DNA of 28,433 nucleotides from positions 1-28,433 of the forward strand of contig JALNYB010000011.1 of assembly GCA_023230065.1 (NCBI GenBank), given 5' to 3'. Below are positions 24,849 through 28,433 of this stretch, one piece after another. Every line of letters starts with the position of its first letter. Within the stretch, counting starts at the first letter, position 1. The notes below the pieces were generated by a model. It was not told where the DNA came from. It did not search any database and worked only from the letters and a program-made list of their open reading frames with translations. Source of the DNA: Candidatus Methanomethylophilaceae archaeon. GTDB lineage: Archaea > Thermoplasmatota > Thermoplasmata > Methanomassiliicoccales > Methanomethylophilaceae. The position numbers and the translations under genes were made by a program.

Positions 24849-25532
24849 TCATATATCTTTTCGGTTTACGTTCTTAATGGATACCGTTGGGCGGGCCCAT
24901 CCCGGGCTCTCTTTGTCGAAGTCCTTTATGTCTAAGATGATGTTTGAGATGCTGCAGGATTCTTCTTCTGAATCTGATATTTCTTTAAGGGTTTCTCTTA
25001 TGTATTCCCCTCTGGCTTCCATTCCGGTCATCTTCAACGCATCTGATACGAGATTGGATGCTTCGCGAAGTTTTGCTTTGGCCTTCTCTAGTTTTCTTAT
25101 TTTATTGACGTTATCTGGAACATCTTCCTTCGCGATCCTAGAGAATCCGTATTTTCTGGGCGTGAGAGGTTTATGTCCTATGCTGTACGGACATACGGTA
25201 CATTTTCTCTTTACTTCGACGATATCTCCGTCAAGGGACATGTTCAACAGGGGTTCCATGGCGTTCTTGCATACAGGGCAGATCTCAGGAAGGTCCGTGT
25301 TGTTGCTTTCATTGTACTCTATTATGATCTTGAGAAGATTTCTGTCGATACCGACGCGTCTGATACGTTCTCCGCCTACGTGGTAATCGGGGTCCATTTT
25401 GGTCAATTCTTTTCTGACCAGTGCAGTGAGTTCTTTCTGGGTCCCGACATGAGAATGTCTGTCCATTACAATTCTTATCGCTTTGGATAGCGTTTCTTCA
25501 TCCGAGATCTTGTACGACATCGTTCGAGACAT
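24849..25532 (-). CDS. Zinc-ribbon protein of unknown function
   Basis: Not matched to a named family. A helical N-terminal domain of about 80 residues has the look of a winged helix (LSKAIRIVMDRHSHVGTQKE, then ELTKMDPDYHVGGERIRRVG). A zinc ribbon follows (CPVC near residue 85, CTVC near 112), and then a charged helix (KIRKLEKAKAKLREASNLVS). The C terminus is acidic, then ends in a short basic stretch. The frame opens 27 bases earlier, but ATG 25532 is chosen because GAGGGG lies just upstream. It has 227 residues. The layout suggests nucleic-acid binding and perhaps transcription control of the downstream ACT and radical SAM genes; this is inference. Confidence 0.7.
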   Translation of the reverse strand: MSRTMSYKISDEETLSKAIRIVMDRHSHVGTQKELTALVRKELTKMDPDYHVGGERIRRVGIDRNLLKIIIEYNESNNTDLPEICPVCKNAMEPLLNMSLDGDIVEVKRKCTVCPYSIGHKPLTPRKYGFSRIAKEDVPDNVNKIRKLEKAKAKLREASNLVSDALKMTGMEARGEYIRETLKEISDSEEESCSISNIILDIKDFDKESPGWARPTVSIKNVNRKDI

Positions 25533-25602
25533 GGTGTTCCCCTCTATTAACGATTTCATTCGAAGAATACATTAATAAGTTGTTCATGTTTCGGTATATT
25601 GC

Positions 25603-25725
<123 letters not shown>

Positions 25726-25737
25726 TTATCATTTTAG

Positions 25738-25761
25738 ACATGATTATTACTCGAATCATGT
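25738..25761. repeat. Inverted repeat after tRNA-Leu
   Basis: Perfect 8-bp arms, ACATGATT and AATCATGT, with an 8-base spacer, 16 bases after the tRNA. It may act as a terminator or as a protein-binding site. The rest of 25762-25930 is AT-rich without a visible gene. Confidence 0.4.
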
Positions 25762-25963
25762 GGAATCAAAGAAAAATATACGAAAAAATCTTCATAATAT
25801 GTACCAAGGGTGCATTTTTATTTGGTTCTATAGGTTTTTAGAATGATACAATGAATTTGATATATTTCTGTTATTGTACATATAAATCCTTAGAATCAAT
25901 ATTTTGTTTACTATATATTGCCATCACAAAAACGGTTTATATTTACATTTAATTAAACAAATA

Positions 25964-26143
25964 ATGAATAGAAGATTTTCAACGGTAATTTCCTTGATCG
26001 CAATATTGATAATGTTCATCATTTTGATGTCTTTTAGCAGTCAACATAGCATTCAACCGCCTATCGGGTTGATATCGATCTTTTTTGTTTTTGCGATACT
26101 AGTTGTAATATATGGTTCGATGAAAAGGGGCAAACGTTTCTGA
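25964..26143 (+). CDS. Small two-helix membrane protein
   Basis: A protein of 59 residues with two hydrophobic segments, about 8-24 (VISLIAILIMFIILMSF) and 35-51 (IGLISIFFVFAILVVIY), joined by a short polar loop and ended by the basic tail SMKRGKRF. The frame opens at 25904, but ATG 25964 is used because TTTATATT (25937-25944) is about 24 bases upstream, which suggests a leaderless mRNA, and because the protein then starts just before the first helix. No function is recognised. A hydrophilic sequence continues in another frame right after the stop, so the tail may have been lost by frameshift. Confidence 0.6.
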   Translation: MNRRFSTVISLIAILIMFIILMSFSSQHSIQPPIGLISIFFVFAILVVIYGSMKRGKRF

Positions 26144-26521
26144 TCTGGAAGATTTCAAAGAATATAATGATGCAGCAGATGTAAAGACATCTAAAAAATA
26201 TAATCGATGATATTTTAATAAAATCTCTCATCATGTTAAAATCTTACATATATTCATGCGACTTATGATCATAGGATTCATTTTTAACTGTGAATGCTTT
26301 GAACAAGATCAGGTGTCGCAGTTGTCGAACTGCGGACCTGTGGGCTCATATTATCTCGATGTTCTTATACATCTAAGGTCTCTGTTGTAATATATCAGGG
26401 GATGTTCGAACAATACGGAGGATGGTTTCACTCGGTTTTTCATGTTCTCGCAGATAGATCAATTTCACTATAATAATCAAGAATTAAAAATCATCAAGAT
26501 ATTTCTGATTGCACAGGATTT
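26144..26521. other. Region without an intact gene
   Basis: Contains a possible frameshifted tail of the membrane protein (to the TGA at 26208-26210) and a strong hairpin at 26311-26339. The hairpin arms are AGGT plus CGCAGTT and their complements, with loop GTCG and a small internal loop. It stands out as GC-rich in an AT-rich stretch. TTACATATATTC near 26247 could be a TATA box for a small RNA through the hairpin. Nothing else is recognised. Confidence 0.35.
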
Positions 26522-27463
26522 TTACTGGTTTGATAAATTATGTGACTCTGTAATTACGTTCCAGTATAATTCCGGTTCAAACGACATTCTCGAATCAACA
26601 ATAACAATAGATTCATGAAACAGATAGTACAATTCATCATTGGATACGTTTTCTTTTTTCACACAATCCCATATCATTCTTTCTTGACCAGGTGCGAGGT
26701 AGACCTTAACGGTTTGTCCGGGTTTGTTGAAAATGTTTCTTAACTCGTAATCATTATCATAGAACATTATATTCGCACAAAATGCGAAAATGATTGCTTT
26801 TTTGCACTGATCTTCTTCTTTTAAGAAATCTGCCATGAAATAATAAATTATCGATAATTTAGACTTATCAGAGGTTGAATCTATTTTGTCATTAAAAAGA
26901 CTCCACAATGCATCTCTGTATGTGAAGGTTTCATCTTTCTGTTTCAAAATATCTATTTTCTTCTTCAATTCATCTTTTGTTATTGCCATCGGAGGTTGCA
27001 TTAATACATCATGTTTTTGAAGATAATTTAGATAATCCTTGTCTTTCAATTCATTCTTTCCCGTTTCTGTTAAACGGTAATATTTTTGCGGATATTCCAA
27101 ATTGATATCTCCGTTTTTCAAATGATCATTTATTGTTTCGATCAATTCATCTTTTTTACCGTTTGGTGATAAATTATTATTCGCCAATATCTTTTCTAAT
27201 TCTGATACTGTCAACCATGAAAGATCATCAGGAATTACACTTTTTATGATAAAACCATTCTTTTCTAAAATTTCTAAAGTCTTCTTGGGATCGATTCCAT
27301 ATCTTTCTTTCCAGTATTTTGAAAATTCTTTTTGTTCTGTGTTGAATTCATTCAAATGGAATAAGAATATAATTTCGTTATCAAACAATTCAAATTGTTT
27401 ATTGTTGATAATGCATTCTTTCTTCATTTGTTCTTTCTTGTCCTCATCGAAATAAAGACTCAT
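26522..27463 (-). CDS. SAP-domain protein, accessory
   Basis: Residues 84-116 (LTVSELEKILANNNLSPNGK, then KDELIETINDHL) form a clear SAP helix-extension-helix, a DNA-binding module. The N-terminal 80 residues are charged and helical. Residues 117-140 (YPQKYYRLTETGKNELKDKD) resemble the end of a winged helix. The C-terminal 170 residues match nothing recognised. It has 313 residues, high lysine and asparagine, and AT-rich codons unlike the housekeeping genes to the left, suggesting foreign origin. SAP proteins of this build occur in phage and island genes. A TATA-like stretch about 24 bases before the ATG suggests a leaderless mRNA. It stops at TAA. Confidence 0.7.
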   Translation of the reverse strand: MSLYFDEDKKEQMKKECIINNKQFELFDNEIIFLFHLNEFNTEQKEFSKYWKERYGIDPKKTLEILEKNGFIIKSVIPDDLSWLTVSELEKILANNNLSPNGKKDELIETINDHLKNGDINLEYPQKYYRLTETGKNELKDKDYLNYLQKHDVLMQPPMAITKDELKKKIDILKQKDETFTYRDALWSLFNDKIDSTSDKSKLSIIYYFMADFLKEEDQCKKAIIFAFCANIMFYDNDYELRNIFNKPGQTVKVYLAPGQERMIWDCVKKENVSNDELYYLFHESIVIVDSRMSFEPELYWNVITESHNLSNQ

Positions 27464-27695
27464 AATATAGTAATCGAGTGTATATTATGTAAACCTAATT
27501 GAGGTCTTTATAATGAGATCAACCATTGTAAATTCATAAGACATTTGGATTTTGTTACGAGTATTAAAAAAATCATAATATCTTCTTAATTTTACTTATT
27601 TTTTTAAAAAAATGCACATAATTAGGTAATATATTACATTTTTAGACATTATAATAAGAAGTTTTACTAATTTTATAACATAAAGTATGATTATT
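27464..27695. other. AT-rich region without a gene
   Basis: Very AT-rich with long A and T runs (for example near 27598-27613). No coding frame of note. It separates the SAP gene promoter from the candidate RNA that starts near 27725. Confidence 0.4.
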
Positions 27696-27820
27696 TTTAT
27701 ATATTAGTAACACCTAGATGTTTTGCAAGGGGTAGAATTAGGTTAGGCTTAACGTCTAATTTGGGAGGTGCGTGACCAATGACCCTTACATTTGTCTCCG
27801 TTAACGCACCTCCTTTTGAT
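27696..27820 (+). ncRNA. Candidate structured RNA or leader
   Basis: TTTATATA at 27696-27703 predicts transcription from about 27725. Two hairpins follow. The first (27736-27761) pairs AATTAGGTTA with TAAC and CTAATT around loop GGCT, with a 2-base bulge. The second has perfect 10-bp arms, GGAGGTGCGT (27764-27773) and ACGCACCTCC (27804-27813). Inside it lies a smaller stem (GACCAATG against CATTTGTC, one mismatch). TTTTGATTTT follows, as at an archaeal 3' end. It matches no RNA family I can name. It may be a small RNA, or the leader of the short frame at 27779. Confidence 0.45.
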
Positions 27821-27868
27821 TTTCAAATGAATGTAATCAACAGGCATTCAAGTTTATTTTCAAAGTAA
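27779..27868 (+). CDS. Possible 29-residue small protein
   Basis: An ATG lies 8 bases after a near-perfect ribosome-binding site, GGGAGGTG, and opens 29 codons (start MTLTFVSVNAPPF) to a TAA. The ribosome-binding site is the left arm of a 10-bp hairpin whose right arm is in codons 9-12, so translation would be limited by the structure. The peptide has no recognised features. This may be chance, because the same bases also explain a terminator-like hairpin. Confidence 0.25.
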   Translation: MTLTFVSVNAPPFDFQMNVINRHSSLFSK

Positions 27869-27908
27869 AATAAAAAGTTTTTTCTTAATGAGATATAATG
27901 AAGAATAT

Positions 27909-28433
27909 CTAAAGTCCGATATTGTTGGCGGCCTCTATCGTTGTGGTTTGGGCATCATTGACAAGAGCGTAAGTCATATTATTTGCATCTGTTACAGTTG
28001 TCATCAGATCAGATGTCCTATAATTATACACACAAGAAGACGTTTCCGGAAAGTTCCCAACCCGTGAGACCGGTCAGTGCAATGACAGTTGTTGGCAATA
28101 CTGCGGGAGTGCCATTTGTATCCACGATCTCACCGTTGAATTTCAGAGTAAGCGGAGCAATAGCTAGAGTAGAATATGTGACACAATATGTTTTGGTCCA
28201 TTGAGTATAGAGTAAAGTTCCATATACTGCTGATTAGCCATTGACATATGTGGTATCGGTGCCATCCATTTTTGTGTTCCAGTTTCCAAATACGTAGTTG
28301 CCGTTGGTGAACATACACGCTTGAACGATCTCGTTTGTACTTGTGAAAGTTATTTCGCTTTTGGAGATCGTACCTTCGTTGTCGTTGTATGTGACATCAG
28401 TTGCTTTAGAATCATTGTTCGTGAATGCATAAT
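27909..28433 (-). pseudogene. Decayed InlB-repeat surface protein, C-terminal end
   Basis: Read on the minus strand from the window edge, the frame encodes an extracellular-type beta-rich sequence, Thr/Asn-rich, with an InlB B-repeat-like unit: YVFGNWNTKMDGTDTTYVNG, a TAA stop at 28234-28236, then SAVYGTLLYTQW. After about 60 more codons the frame hits TAA near 28030, while the neighbouring frame continues as TSDLMTTVTDANNMTYALV to a TAG at 27909-27911. So at least one nonsense change and one frameshift break the gene. The family consists of adhesin-like proteins abundant in gut archaea and bacteria. The upstream part lies outside the window. Confidence 0.65.

Noticed and set aside
27909..27911. 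TAG at the end of the broken surface gene as a pyrrolysine codon
   Set aside because: The frame beyond it is short and unlike protein, and the gene is already broken by a TAA stop and a frameshift.

Overview
The window looks like part of an archaeal chromosome, most likely a member of the Thermoplasmata and plausibly of the Methanomassiliicoccales (host-associated methylotrophic methanogens). The archaeal signs are an LSm/Sm protein, Nop5, aIF5A, a hypusine-type translation factor beside agmatinase, an archaeal riboflavin reductase, RtcA, tRNAs without encoded CCA, a tRNA-Leu with a bulge-helix-bulge intron, and TATA boxes placed for leaderless transcripts. All 26 apparently intact genes stop at TGA (20) or TAA (6) and none at TAG. 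That fits a pyrrolysine-decoding lineage, although no pyl gene lies in the window. The lineage call is inference.

Layout from left to right. Positions 1-1152 hold the end of a family-4 uracil-DNA glycosylase and a HAD-IIA phosphatase. Positions 1400-6491 hold a condensin operon (smc, scpA, scpB) behind a TATA box and a palindrome. An LSm protein follows, then a tightly overlapped operon with a fused two-domain ABC permease, two different ABC ATPases, a PhoU-like DUF47 protein and phosphoglucosamine mutase, but no substrate-binding protein. On the minus strand (17006 down to 12889) run mtnA, a class II aldolase, nop5, aIF5A and agmatinase, which combine sugar-phosphate salvage, RNA-modification guidance and polyamine/hypusine biology. 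An active-type aldehyde dehydrogenase diverges from mtnA. Minus-strand rtcA and an ArfC/RibD-type riboflavin reductase come next.

Positions 20343-21723 are a tRNA cluster: tRNA-Gly(CCC), tRNA-Val(UAC), a gene for a triple zinc-ribbon protein, and tRNA-Val(CAC). The two valine tRNAs are near-identical and inverted around the zinc-ribbon gene. That gene's leader carries a 15-bp hairpin, a possible Shine-Dalgarno-sequestering pseudoknot, and an upstream frame ending at an in-frame TAG. Next is an aldehyde-dehydrogenase-fold protein that has lost its catalytic Cys, Asn and Lys, so it is a probable pseudoenzyme. Convergent to it is a minus-strand group of three genes: a zinc-ribbon protein, a two-ACT-domain protein and an NrdG-like radical SAM activase.

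After the intron-bearing tRNA-Leu(UAA) (25603-25722) the sequence becomes AT-rich and accessory-like. It holds a two-helix membrane protein with a possibly frameshifted tail, a SAP-domain protein, a candidate structured RNA or short ORF, and the decayed end of an InlB-repeat surface protein. No CRISPR array, insertion sequence or rRNA was seen.
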